Source: an uncultured Eubacteriaceae bacterium
Lineage (GTDB): Bacteria; Bacillota; Clostridia; Lachnospirales; Lachnospiraceae
DNA: 16,143 bases
NCBI GenBank assembly: GCA_945938055.1
Contig: CAMEUH010000030.1
Coordinates: 1 to 16,143 of the forward strand
Reading direction: 5' to 3'
Part shown: piece by piece, positions 7,147 through 13,866 of the stretch
How positions within the stretch are numbered: position 1 is the stretch's first letter
Layout: every line of letters begins with the position of its first letter
Position numbers and translations under genes: made by a program
The notes under the pieces: generated by a model
What the model saw: only the letters and a program-made list of their open reading frames with translations
Database searches by the model: none
What the model was told of the DNA's origin: nothing

Positions 7147-8118
7147 TTATTTCACACCCTCTAAAATAGCTTCCTTCACACTCCCAGCATCCAGTTTATT
7201 CTGTTTCAGGATATATTCATAATCTCCAAGTACAGAATATTTATCTGGGAATCCCATGCGAATCAGCTTGGTAGATGTCCCAAGTCCAGAAAGGCATTCT
7301 GCAACTGCTCCACCTAATCCGCCTATTACAGAATGTTCTTCCAATGTATAAATTATGCTATGTTCCCTAGTTAATTCCTTAATCAATTTTTCATCAAGCG
7401 GCTTTATTGTGTGCATATTAACAACTGTCGGATTAATCCCCTGCCCTTTTAAGCTTTCCGCTACCTTTACAGCTTCAGCAACAAGTGTTCCAATTGCAAT
7501 GATTGCAATATCCCTGCCCTGATTCAAAACAATCCCCTTACCAATCTGAAAATCATAATCTTCCTTGTATACCATTGGGCAATTAAGATTTCCTGTAAGG
7601 CGTACATATGCAGGAATATTAGTTTTACTGATTGCCTGCATTACTTTTACTGTTTCTAGTGCATCCGCAGGAGAAATAACCTGTATGTTCGGAATTACTC
7701 TCATCAAAGCCAAATCTTCAATAGAGTGATGGCAGTTACCTGATGTTCCCATGGATACGCCCGCAGCCGAACCAATTACTTTTACATTAAAACCCATCAC
7801 TCCAAGGTTGTTACGAATCTGTTCGTAACTTCTCATAGATATAAATGTTGCATAAGTAGTTGCAAATACACAATTTCCTTCTTTTGCAAGACCCGCCGCA
7901 ATTCCTATCATATTCTGCTCTGCAATTCCTACATCCAGAAACTGTTCTGGATAAGTCTGTTTAAATTTTTCAAGACCTGATAAAAGGCTTAAATCAGCAG
8001 TTAATACCATTACTTCTTTTTGCTCTGCAGCAATCTCTGGAAGTGCTATGGCAAATGCTGTTCCTCTTTGCCCCAACATTGACCATGTACGTATGGTTCT
8101 TGGTGTTATCTCAATCAT
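7147..8118 (-). CDS. Transketolase C-terminal subunit (pyrimidine-binding and C-terminal domains)
   Basis: The 323-residue protein corresponds to the second half of transketolase, binding the aminopyrimidine ring of thiamine diphosphate. The segment FLDVGIAEQNM (60-70) contains the catalytic glutamate Glu67. CHHSIEDLALMRVIPN (129-144) and VISPAD match the conserved region following it, and the C-terminal domain runs from about residue 200 (GTLVAEAVKVAESLKG). Its ATG is two bases after the stop of the N-terminal subunit, with AGAGGAG seven bases upstream, so the two are co-translated and surely form one heteromeric enzyme. Split transketolases occur both in central metabolism and in specialised sugar pathways; location inside a glycan/acyl cluster argues for the latter. 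Acceptor specificity cannot be read from the sequence. Confidence 0.95.
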   Translation of the reverse strand: MIEITPRTIRTWSMLGQRGTAFAIALPEIAAEQKEVMVLTADLSLLSGLEKFKQTYPEQFLDVGIAEQNMIGIAAGLAKEGNCVFATTYATFISMRSYEQIRNNLGVMGFNVKVIGSAAGVSMGTSGNCHHSIEDLALMRVIPNIQVISPADALETVKVMQAISKTNIPAYVRLTGNLNCPMVYKEDYDFQIGKGIVLNQGRDIAIIAIGTLVAEAVKVAESLKGQGINPTVVNMHTIKPLDEKLIKELTREHSIIYTLEEHSVIGGLGGAVAECLSGLGTSTKLIRMGFPDKYSVLGDYEYILKQNKLDAGSVKEAILEGVK

Positions 8119-8120
8119 TC

Positions 8121-8948
8121 TTATTCTCCTCTCACTTCTTCTACTGCTTGTTCATACTGTCTCTGTGACAAGGATGAATGATGCCATTCCCTAATATTTT
8201 CCATAAAAGAAACACCCTTTCCCTTTATGGTCCTAGCAATTATCACGTGAGGGCAATCTTTTGTAAATCTGTTAAATACATCTAATAACTCAGCAGTATT
8301 ATGTCCATCTACTACACTTGTTTTACAATTAAACGCATCAAATTTATTTTGTAGATTATCAATATTCATAATTTCAGATGTCGGACCATCATACTGTAAT
8401 CCGTTCTTATCTACGATAATTACAAGATTATTAAGTTTAAACTGTGCAGCTGACATAATTGCTTCCCAGTTAGACCCTTCATCCAGCTCACCATCACCCA
8501 CAAGTATATAAACCTTATTTTTTCTTCCCTTTAATTTTGCATCCAACGCCATCCCCACACCAACAGATAATGCCATTCCTAAGCTTCCACCTGTATATTC
8601 CATGCCATGCTCCAAATCAATTATTGGATGTCCTCCAAATTTCGTGCCATTTTCTTGAAATGTATCTAATTCCTCCTCTGAGATAAAACCAATTTCATTT
8701 AATGCCGTATATTGGGTTAACACGCTATGAGCCTTACTAGAAACAAATCGATCACGATTCACATCTTTCGGATTTTCAGGATCAATATTCATGATATTAC
8801 CATATAAAGTTGCCATAATTTCCATGCATGAAAATGCCGGGCCCAGATGCGCCCCCTTTTTCCCGGAACGAAATGCCATATCCAATGCCTTTAACCGCAT
8901 TCTTTTTGCCATTGCATCAATTTCTATTTTATCTCTTTTTTGCTTCAT
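8121..8948 (-). CDS. Transketolase N-terminal subunit (ThDP pyrophosphate-binding domain)
   Basis: The 275-residue product is the first half of a split transketolase. It shows GAHLGPAFSCMEIMATLY (32-49), SKAH (71-74, in place of the usual SKGH), FGGHP (104-108), TGGSLGMALSVGVGMA (119-134) and the thiamine diphosphate motif GDGELDEGSNWEA starting at 151 and ending with Asn182. The last conserved piece is TIKGKGVSFMENIREWHH, ending near residue 257. Length is normal for a stand-alone N-subunit. Ribosome site GGGAG lies eight bases before the ATG. It follows the LuxC-like gene by 38 bases, directly linking an aldehyde-forming enzyme with an enzyme that uses aldehydes as ketol acceptors. The alanine in SKAH is a conservative change at a site near the cofactor and may not affect activity. 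Confidence 0.95.
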   Translation of the reverse strand: MKQKRDKIEIDAMAKRMRLKALDMAFRSGKKGAHLGPAFSCMEIMATLYGNIMNIDPENPKDVNRDRFVSSKAHSVLTQYTALNEIGFISEEELDTFQENGTKFGGHPIIDLEHGMEYTGGSLGMALSVGVGMALDAKLKGRKNKVYILVGDGELDEGSNWEAIMSAAQFKLNNLVIIVDKNGLQYDGPTSEIMNIDNLQNKFDAFNCKTSVVDGHNTAELLDVFNRFTKDCPHVIIARTIKGKGVSFMENIREWHHSSLSQRQYEQAVEEVRGE

Positions 8949-8986
8949 GCACCCTACTCCCTACACGATAAAATTTTATACTCAAA

Positions 8987-10162
8987 TTATATTGTTTCTA
9001 TCACCCTTGATAACATTCCAATAATATCATAACCATCCCAAATAACATCAATATCCAAAGCTTTTCCAACCGGAACAATACGGTCAATACCGCGCATATG
9101 ATTATTTATCACCCATTTCTGTAATTCTTTCGGTTCTATACCAAAATACGTAATTGTCTGTATTTTCTCAGTAATAACCCCAATCAGTTCATCACGATTC
9201 TTAAGATCACATTCATAAAAATATCCACTATTACCGCGAAAATTTGCAATATCTTCCGGTATTTTTTTTAATACCGTACGATAAATTAAATTCTCAATCC
9301 GAATTTCCTTTTCCACTTCAGGTTTACCCACTGCATCTTGGCACATCTTAGTATATTTATCCACACAGGACGCTGCCTGTAGGTTATATCGTGACTTTGC
9401 GAAATCATATATTGCCTTCCAAAAGCGTTCCTTGGCTTCCTCAGTCGCATCTTCCCAGAAAAGCATCTGTGGTGAGGAACACGCATTTTGGTCCATAAGG
9501 AAGGTATCATTATAGAAATTCTCTGCAAGCTTTTTCATCAGCTCGTCACTTGTCTCTTCAACCGCTTTTCCATTAATAATGCAGAAAGAATATCTGTCTG
9601 CAAATACCAAGTCAATACATTTCGGGGTGCATACACACTGTCGAATATTGGTTACAGTTGCATCTCCTCCCCAGATAACACGTGCATCTGCCATCAGACT
9701 GAATTTCTCCGTCAATTCATTATCTGCTGGATACCGAACCAATGTGGTTCTTTCCTTAATAGCCGGAAACTGTTCCATTACTTCTTTTATTTTTTTACTG
9801 ATAATCGTCACCTGCGGAAACTCCTTAGAAGGTGCCCTTACAATTGTGGCATTTCCTGCCAGCAATGCAAACATATAGGTAAACGCAAAATTAATCGGCA
9901 CATTGGAAGGCGCTATCTGAAAAACTAAACCTCTTCCAAGTCTTTTTTCATCTCTTTCATCCCACTTTTTCTTCTTCGCCGCAATATTTCCTTTTCTACA
10001 CCAAAAAGCAAATGTCATCACATCCGGATATTTCCGTGCTTCTGGTTCTTTTAATAACGCGGCGGACAAAGAAGCAGCAAAACTACACACTTCATCTGAA
10101 TATGGTGTTAAAGGCGCATTGGATATTCCTTCTACGCCAGCTAAATACTTAATGTTGCTCAT
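8987..10162 (-). CDS. LuxC-like acyl-CoA/acyl-protein reductase
   Basis: The protein (391 residues from ATG 10162) resembles LuxC, the NADPH-dependent reductase that accepts an acyl group on a cysteine and releases an aldehyde. The aldehyde-dehydrogenase-like fold is visible as FQIAPSNVPINFAFTYMFAL (81-100), LAGNATIVRAPSKEFPQ (101-117), VIWGGDATV (162-170) and the active-site segment DQNACSSPQ (224-232) with Cys228. A GTG at 10171 could extend the protein by three residues, but it lies only four bases from the GGGGG core; the ATG at 10162 fits better, with AAGGGGGTG upstream. The gene overlaps the LuxE-like gene by 14 bases, as expected for partners of one complex. In luminous bacteria the aldehyde feeds luciferase; no luciferase is present here. 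Substrate chain length is unknown. A short inverted repeat (9257-9276) lies inside the gene. Confidence 0.9.
   Translation of the reverse strand: MSNIKYLAGVEGISNAPLTPYSDEVCSFAASLSAALLKEPEARKYPDVMTFAFWCRKGNIAAKKKKWDERDEKRLGRGLVFQIAPSNVPINFAFTYMFALLAGNATIVRAPSKEFPQVTIISKKIKEVMEQFPAIKERTTLVRYPADNELTEKFSLMADARVIWGGDATVTNIRQCVCTPKCIDLVFADRYSFCIINGKAVEETSDELMKKLAENFYNDTFLMDQNACSSPQMLFWEDATEEAKERFWKAIYDFAKSRYNLQAASCVDKYTKMCQDAVGKPEVEKEIRIENLIYRTVLKKIPEDIANFRGNSGYFYECDLKNRDELIGVITEKIQTITYFGIEPKELQKWVINNHMRGIDRIVPVGKALDIDVIWDGYDIIGMLSRVIETI
9257..9276. repeat. Intragenic inverted repeat CGGTATT-N6-AATACCG
   Basis: A perfect 7-bp inverted repeat with a 6-base homopolymer loop (T on the plus strand, A in the transcript) lies within the LuxC-like coding region. 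It is not followed by a U-tract in the transcript direction, so it is not a terminator. It may simply reflect codon choice around KKIPED; biological role unknown. Confidence 0.5.
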
Positions 10163-11231
10163 AAGTATCACTGCACCCCCTTATCTCTGCTCCTTTAATT
10201 CTTCCGTATATCTTAAAGTACTTACCCTTTCTTCCACATGGGCAGTCATCCTGGCCAAGAATTTCTCCTTCATCTTCTGTCAGAAGAACATGTCCAGGAT
10301 AGCTTGTTGGTAACAACGATACCAGTTCAATTAATCCATGCTCGTTAAATCCTGCAACAGAAAAATCTCCTGTTCTTCTGATAATTACATCCGAGTAATT
10401 AGAACAATGCATATGTCCATATTCACACTCTACAAAAACAGAGCCAAGCTGCTCTGCCATTCCATAGTAATTATATACTTTTACATTCCCCAACGCTTCC
10501 CGAATGGAAGTGTTATATGTCAGAGTATCAACCGCCTGATCCCTTAACTTTTTCCATCCTCCAATATGAAACAATGTAGCATTCTCCATACCAATCCTTA
10601 CGCCGACTTCACGTAATGCACACACAACATACTGCCAAATCATGTAAGTATATCCAAACATAAGTATCTGTTCTCCCTTATGCTTTTCAACAAATTCCTG
10701 AATCGACTTAATATCAATATTCATGTTTTCATCTAAGGCATACGCAGTATCTCTTCCAAATGTGGAAAAACCTATGATTCCTGCTCCACGTGCAGAGAAC
10801 ATGTTTCTATCATGTAACACAAGCCTGGTATCAAGAATCAGCAATGGAAGTCTCTGCTTTCCAATGTAGGAAGAAATAATCTCTGCTAAAACTTTTGTCT
10901 GATTCTTTGTATTTTCTTTATCTAAAAAAATCTTAGAAACCTTCTGTCCAGATGTACCGGAGGATGTCATTGTCTTGACCACATCTTTTCGTTCAACACT
11001 CAACAATTCATATTCCTTAAATAATCTAACCGGTATCATTGGTTGTTCTTCACTAGCCTGTTCTATATTCACATCATACCCAATTGCATCAAGAATCTTT
11101 TTGTATTCCGGACATGTCTCATAATGATGCTTCGTTAATTCACTTAAAGCTCTCTTATATATTTCATCCTTTTCTTCTTTTTTCAACTCATATGGTGATA
11201 TCTTACATAATCTTTCCAGTATCTCGCTCAT
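10149..11231 (-). CDS. LuxE-like acyl-protein synthetase
   Basis: The 360-residue protein matches the LuxE branch of the adenylate-forming enzymes, which activate a free carboxylic acid with ATP and pass the acyl group through a cysteine to LuxC. An N-terminal helical region (SPYELKKEEKDEIYKRALSE, residues 12-31) precedes the phosphate-binding loop MTSSGTSGQ (88-96), FGYTYMIWQ, and YNYYGMAEQLGSVF in the substrate/adenylate region. Near the end come GEILGQDDCPCGRKGKYFKI and RIKGAEIRGCSDT. Cys353 in RGCSD sits where I recall the acyl-accepting cysteine of LuxE to be. Ribosome site AGGGG lies five bases from the ATG. The 14-base overlap with the downstream LuxC-like gene supports a joint complex. 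PaaK-type phenylacetate-CoA ligase is the main alternative, but the LuxC partner and C-terminus favour LuxE. Confidence 0.9.
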   Translation of the reverse strand: MSEILERLCKISPYELKKEEKDEIYKRALSELTKHHYETCPEYKKILDAIGYDVNIEQASEEQPMIPVRLFKEYELLSVERKDVVKTMTSSGTSGQKVSKIFLDKENTKNQTKVLAEIISSYIGKQRLPLLILDTRLVLHDRNMFSARGAGIIGFSTFGRDTAYALDENMNIDIKSIQEFVEKHKGEQILMFGYTYMIWQYVVCALREVGVRIGMENATLFHIGGWKKLRDQAVDTLTYNTSIREALGNVKVYNYYGMAEQLGSVFVECEYGHMHCSNYSDVIIRRTGDFSVAGFNEHGLIELVSLLPTSYPGHVLLTEDEGEILGQDDCPCGRKGKYFKIYGRIKGAEIRGCSDTYEQH

Positions 11232-11240
11232 AATTTCCCC

Positions 11241-11906
11241 TTACTTCTTTAAATATATATCTGTAGGATTTGAAAACGTTCCACCGAGATAAGAATACAA
11301 ATTTATTACTGCTGTGTTACAGCTCGAAATATATCCTGTAATACTTTGATAGCCTCTTTCTATTCCAACTTTTAACGCATTCGCATATAAGGATAATGCT
11401 GCACCGGATGTTCTATATTTCTTGTCTACTGCTGCCAAATGAATGCTGGCGCTCTTACCTTCTTCATCTTCCTCCAGTGCAAGAAAGCCGATTACATTAT
11501 CTTTATTTCGACACACATAAAATTCTGGAATTTCATTTACCCATCCTTCTATAATCTGTTTTGCAATATCCGTATTATAATTCACCTCAACGTGGAATCT
11601 CCTGTCAGTTTCAAAACTTGCTACCGCAAGTTCCTTTATCTCATCTCTGTAATCCTTTACCGGTTGCGGCTGAATTCGAATACATTTATCCAAATCTAGT
11701 TTATTCCGTTTTAAGTTGATTGTTACATCATACATTCTGTCAACAAACTGGTAACCCATTTCCTGCATTGATACCAGATTCTTAATATCTGCCGGAAGAC
11801 TTACTCGAACATGCGTGGCACCTTCCACATCCCATTTTTCTGGTTCTTTAGCCGATATACTACTTAGTACAACGTCTCCATATTGTTTCTGGATAACTTC
11901 ACTCAT
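11241..11906 (-). CDS. GNAT family N-acetyltransferase, WecD-like
   Basis: The 221-residue protein has a divergent N-terminal part and a C-terminal GNAT domain. The segment SFETDRRFHVEVNYNTDIA (97-115) followed by a Trp-containing helix (IEGWVNEIPEFYVC) resembles WecD-type enzymes, which acetylate the amine of 4-amino-4,6-dideoxy sugar nucleotides. IGFLALEEDE, then IHLAAVDKKYRTSGAALSLY (acetyl-CoA pyrophosphate loop region) and ISSCNTAVINLYSYLGGTF complete the fold. Its ATG is one base beyond the stop of the ANL gene, with AGGTGG six bases upstream. No sugar aminotransferase is in this window, so if the acceptor is an amino sugar it must be made elsewhere. It might instead transfer a non-acetyl acyl group made by this operon; that is inference. 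Confidence 0.8.
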   Translation of the reverse strand: MSEVIQKQYGDVVLSSISAKEPEKWDVEGATHVRVSLPADIKNLVSMQEMGYQFVDRMYDVTINLKRNKLDLDKCIRIQPQPVKDYRDEIKELAVASFETDRRFHVEVNYNTDIAKQIIEGWVNEIPEFYVCRNKDNVIGFLALEEDEEGKSASIHLAAVDKKYRTSGAALSLYANALKVGIERGYQSITGYISSCNTAVINLYSYLGGTFSNPTDIYLKK

Positions 11907-11907
11907 A

Positions 11908-13320
11908 CTAATCCACCTTTAATGCCGAATATAAGACTTTTCCTGACTCACTGCGGGGAATACTTTCAATAAAACACACCTCAAAACCTCCACGCGAGAT
12001 TCCCGTATGATTTACGATAAAATCTATCGTCTTCTGCTCCTGTTCTTTGTTAGTAATAAATATAATCAAATGATCATCTCTACCTGTGCAGACGCTTTCT
12101 ATCTCCTGTTTTTTAAGCAAAGTCTCAACTTCGTCCAAATTAACTCTGTTCCCAAATAATTTCAAAAATCTTTTTTTACGACCAACTACATAATAAAATC
12201 CATCCACATCTTTCTTGGCCATATCACCCGTATGAAGTTCTCCGTGGTTTTCATCCGGATTGTTTAAATCCTTTCTGCTTTCTGCGTAACCCAATGTTAC
12301 ATTTTCGCCAAAATAAACCATTTCCCCTATTTCATCGGGATTTTTAATTTCATTCCCATTTGCATCAATTAATGAGAATCTCCCACCCGGAATGGCTATT
12401 CCAATACTCCCAGCCTTACTTTTTGCCTTACTCCATGGAAGATAAGACATTCTTGCAGTCGCTTCTGTCTGTCCATACATTACAATGAGCTGAATCCCCT
12501 TTTCTTCGCAAATATCGTTAAATTCTTCTGCCATCTCTTTTACAAGCTTGCCACCTGCCTGTGTTAAATAGCGAAGACTTGGCAAATCCATTCTTCCAAA
12601 ACGAAGTTTTTTGAGAATTTCATAAGTGTAAGGGACTCCACCAAAAGTAGTTGCCTCCTGCTCCTTCAATAAATCCCAGAATTTCTTACTCATTAATGTG
12701 GCTTCTGTTAATATAATTCTTGCACCTACACACAAATGTGTATTTATAATTGACAAACCATATGTATAATTCATAGGCAATGTGGTAATCGCCCTGTCAG
12801 TAGAAATAATACCTAAATAACTGATAATAGAATGTGTATTGCTTTCTATATTTTTCCACGTCTGTCTGACTAACTTTGGACTTCCTGTGCTTCCCGAAGT
12901 TGTTAACAATAATGTCAAATCCTCACCAAGTACATAATCTTCTTCATAATCTGTCTTATACAAGTGATAAGTTCCATCTTCATATACCTTGGTTCCTGCA
13001 AATTCTGTTTTATCATCAGGAGCCCAAATAAACGCCGGATGATAACTCTCTAAAAGATTATTTAATAGTTCTACATCAATATCCGCGCTTACCATAACTG
13101 GAACAATTCCATTTCTCAAACATCCCACATATCCAATAACCGATTCGGCAACATTTTTACATGCCAAAAAGGCTAGGCAACGCCGTCCCACATTTTGTGC
13201 GAGTTTATCCGCCCGGCAAACAAGTTCACTATACGCAATCTGTTCTCCCCTGTCTGTTACAAGAGCGATTGCATCATTGTATTGTTCAATTTTCTTGAAA
13301 AAAAAATCGTTTATACCCAT
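11908..13320 (-). CDS. Stand-alone ANL-superfamily acyl-adenylating enzyme (AMP-binding)
   Basis: The 470-residue protein is a complete adenylate-forming enzyme, a little shorter than typical acyl-CoA synthetases. It has TSGSTGSPK (141-149, phosphate loop), TLPMNYTYGLS (180-190), FGGVPYTYEIL (226-236), MYGQTEATARM (281-291), HTGDMAKKDVDGFYYVVGR (363-381), the hinge region KRFLKLFGNRVNLDEVE (383-399) and the C-terminal catalytic lysine in ESGKVLYSAL (Lys461). It would activate a carboxylic or amino acid and load it on CoA or, given the neighbour, on the acyl carrier protein encoded 56 bases upstream. Residues lining the pocket do not let me name the substrate. The start is preceded by AGGAAGG. 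A run of nine T bases in the coding strand at codons 6-8 is a possible slippage site. Confidence 0.92.
   Translation of the reverse strand: MGINDFFFKKIEQYNDAIALVTDRGEQIAYSELVCRADKLAQNVGRRCLAFLACKNVAESVIGYVGCLRNGIVPVMVSADIDVELLNNLLESYHPAFIWAPDDKTEFAGTKVYEDGTYHLYKTDYEEDYVLGEDLTLLLTTSGSTGSPKLVRQTWKNIESNTHSIISYLGIISTDRAITTLPMNYTYGLSIINTHLCVGARIILTEATLMSKKFWDLLKEQEATTFGGVPYTYEILKKLRFGRMDLPSLRYLTQAGGKLVKEMAEEFNDICEEKGIQLIVMYGQTEATARMSYLPWSKAKSKAGSIGIAIPGGRFSLIDANGNEIKNPDEIGEMVYFGENVTLGYAESRKDLNNPDENHGELHTGDMAKKDVDGFYYVVGRKKRFLKLFGNRVNLDEVETLLKKQEIESVCTGRDDHLIIFITNKEQEQKTIDFIVNHTGISRGGFEVCFIESIPRSESGKVLYSALKVD
13298..13306 (-). repeat. Nine-base homopolymer at codons 6-8 of the ANL enzyme gene
   Basis: The plus strand reads A9 here (T9 in the coding strand, within Asp-Phe-Phe-Phe-Lys). 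It is the longest mononucleotide run noticed in the window and lies a few codons after the start, where a one-base slip would abolish the enzyme. Whether it varies is unknown. Confidence 0.85.
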
Positions 13321-13376
13321 TTCCTTCCTATTCTGCCAAACTTCATTCTATTGATTTTGATAGGCTTGACTTATTG

Positions 13377-13613
13377 TTAAATTTCTACTTCATACTTCTT
13401 AAGAATTTCTTTACCACGCTCATAAGAATTTAGATCGATAATGTCATCTGTATCAAACATAATATCAAATGCCTCTTCTAATGCTGCAATCAGCTGCATA
13501 TGGCCAACACTATCCCACTGTGCAATTCCTTGATACTCTAATCCGCACAATGCGTCCTCGTTGATTCCGAATGATGAAATAAATGCCTCATTATACTTTT
13601 CTATATTTGTCAT
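13377..13613 (-). CDS. Acyl carrier protein
   Basis: This 78-residue acidic protein has the four-helix acyl/peptidyl carrier pattern with the phosphopantetheine-attachment motif WDSVGHMQLIAALEE; Ser35 is the modified residue. The size and the DDIIDLNSYERGKEIL third/fourth-helix region are normal for a stand-alone carrier. It differs from the highly conserved AcpP motif (DSLD) and is therefore a pathway-specific carrier, not the housekeeping fatty-acid one. The ribosome site GGAGG six bases before the ATG is the strongest in this part of the window, as suits an abundant carrier. It is the first gene after the predicted promoter at 13758-13787 and is followed by the ANL enzyme that probably loads it. 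No phosphopantetheinyl transferase is encoded here, so a genomic one must act on it. Confidence 0.95.
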   Translation of the reverse strand: MTNIEKYNEAFISSFGINEDALCGLEYQGIAQWDSVGHMQLIAALEEAFDIMFDTDDIIDLNSYERGKEILKKYEVEI

Positions 13614-13748
13614 AATTCTCCTCCATCTTCAATATATTTTAGTTAGAGCGCCAGAAACAATGAATGAGTAATAAATGAAACACCATCCATTTCCGGTAAT
13701 ATTTACTATATTCCACCTTTAAAAAACATATTTTTGACACCTAAACTA

Positions 13749-13775
13749 ATTGTATAAATTATATCATATCACAAT
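13749..13775. repeat. Small inverted repeat ATTGT-N17-ACAAT spanning the -10 box
   Basis: Five-base arms at 13749-13753 and 13771-13775 are centred on the predicted -10 hexamer. Such a position would suit a repressor site, but the arms are short and the region is AT-rich, so chance is a fair explanation. Confidence 0.2.
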
Positions 13776-13787
13776 CTATATTGTTAC
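13758..13787 (-). promoter_or_regulatory. Predicted sigma-A-type promoter for the acyl carrier protein operon
   Basis: A perfect TATAAT lies at 13758-13763 and GTAACA (four of six matches to TTGACA) at 13782-13787, 18 bases apart. Transcription would start near 13750, giving a leader of about 137 bases before the carrier protein gene. It is the only near-consensus promoter I found and would drive the whole downstream run of genes. Confidence 0.55.
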
Positions 13788-13866
13788 ATTTTTTTAGCAA
13801 AAACTTATTTTCGAAGTTACAAATCCATGTGAGATATTTATGTGAATTTACACCTGCACAGAGTAT

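Larger units (their letters stand above)
13614..13866. other. 253-bp AT-rich intergenic regulatory region
   Basis: This is the longest gene-free stretch in the window, between the thioesterase stop and the acyl carrier protein start. It holds a promoter on the minus strand (13758-13787), a small inverted repeat over the -10 region, and a predicted leader of roughly 135 bases that contains a weak GGTGG...TTACC hairpin candidate near 13696-13718. No convincing rho-independent terminator for the thioesterase gene was found; only a 5-bp AACTT/AAGTT pairing followed by a short T-run around 13803-13822. Confidence 0.6.

Noticed and set aside
9257..9276. A rho-independent terminator inside the LuxC-like gene
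   Set aside because: The 7-bp stem has an A-rich loop in the transcript and no following U-run, and it lies inside an intact coding frame.
10163..10171. GTG at 10171 as the start of the LuxC-like gene
   Set aside because: It sits only four bases after the GGGGG ribosome-site core; the ATG at 10162 has more suitable spacing.
13803..13822. A terminator after the thioesterase gene
   Set aside because: Only a 5-bp AACTT/AAGTT pairing precedes a short T-run, too weak to call.
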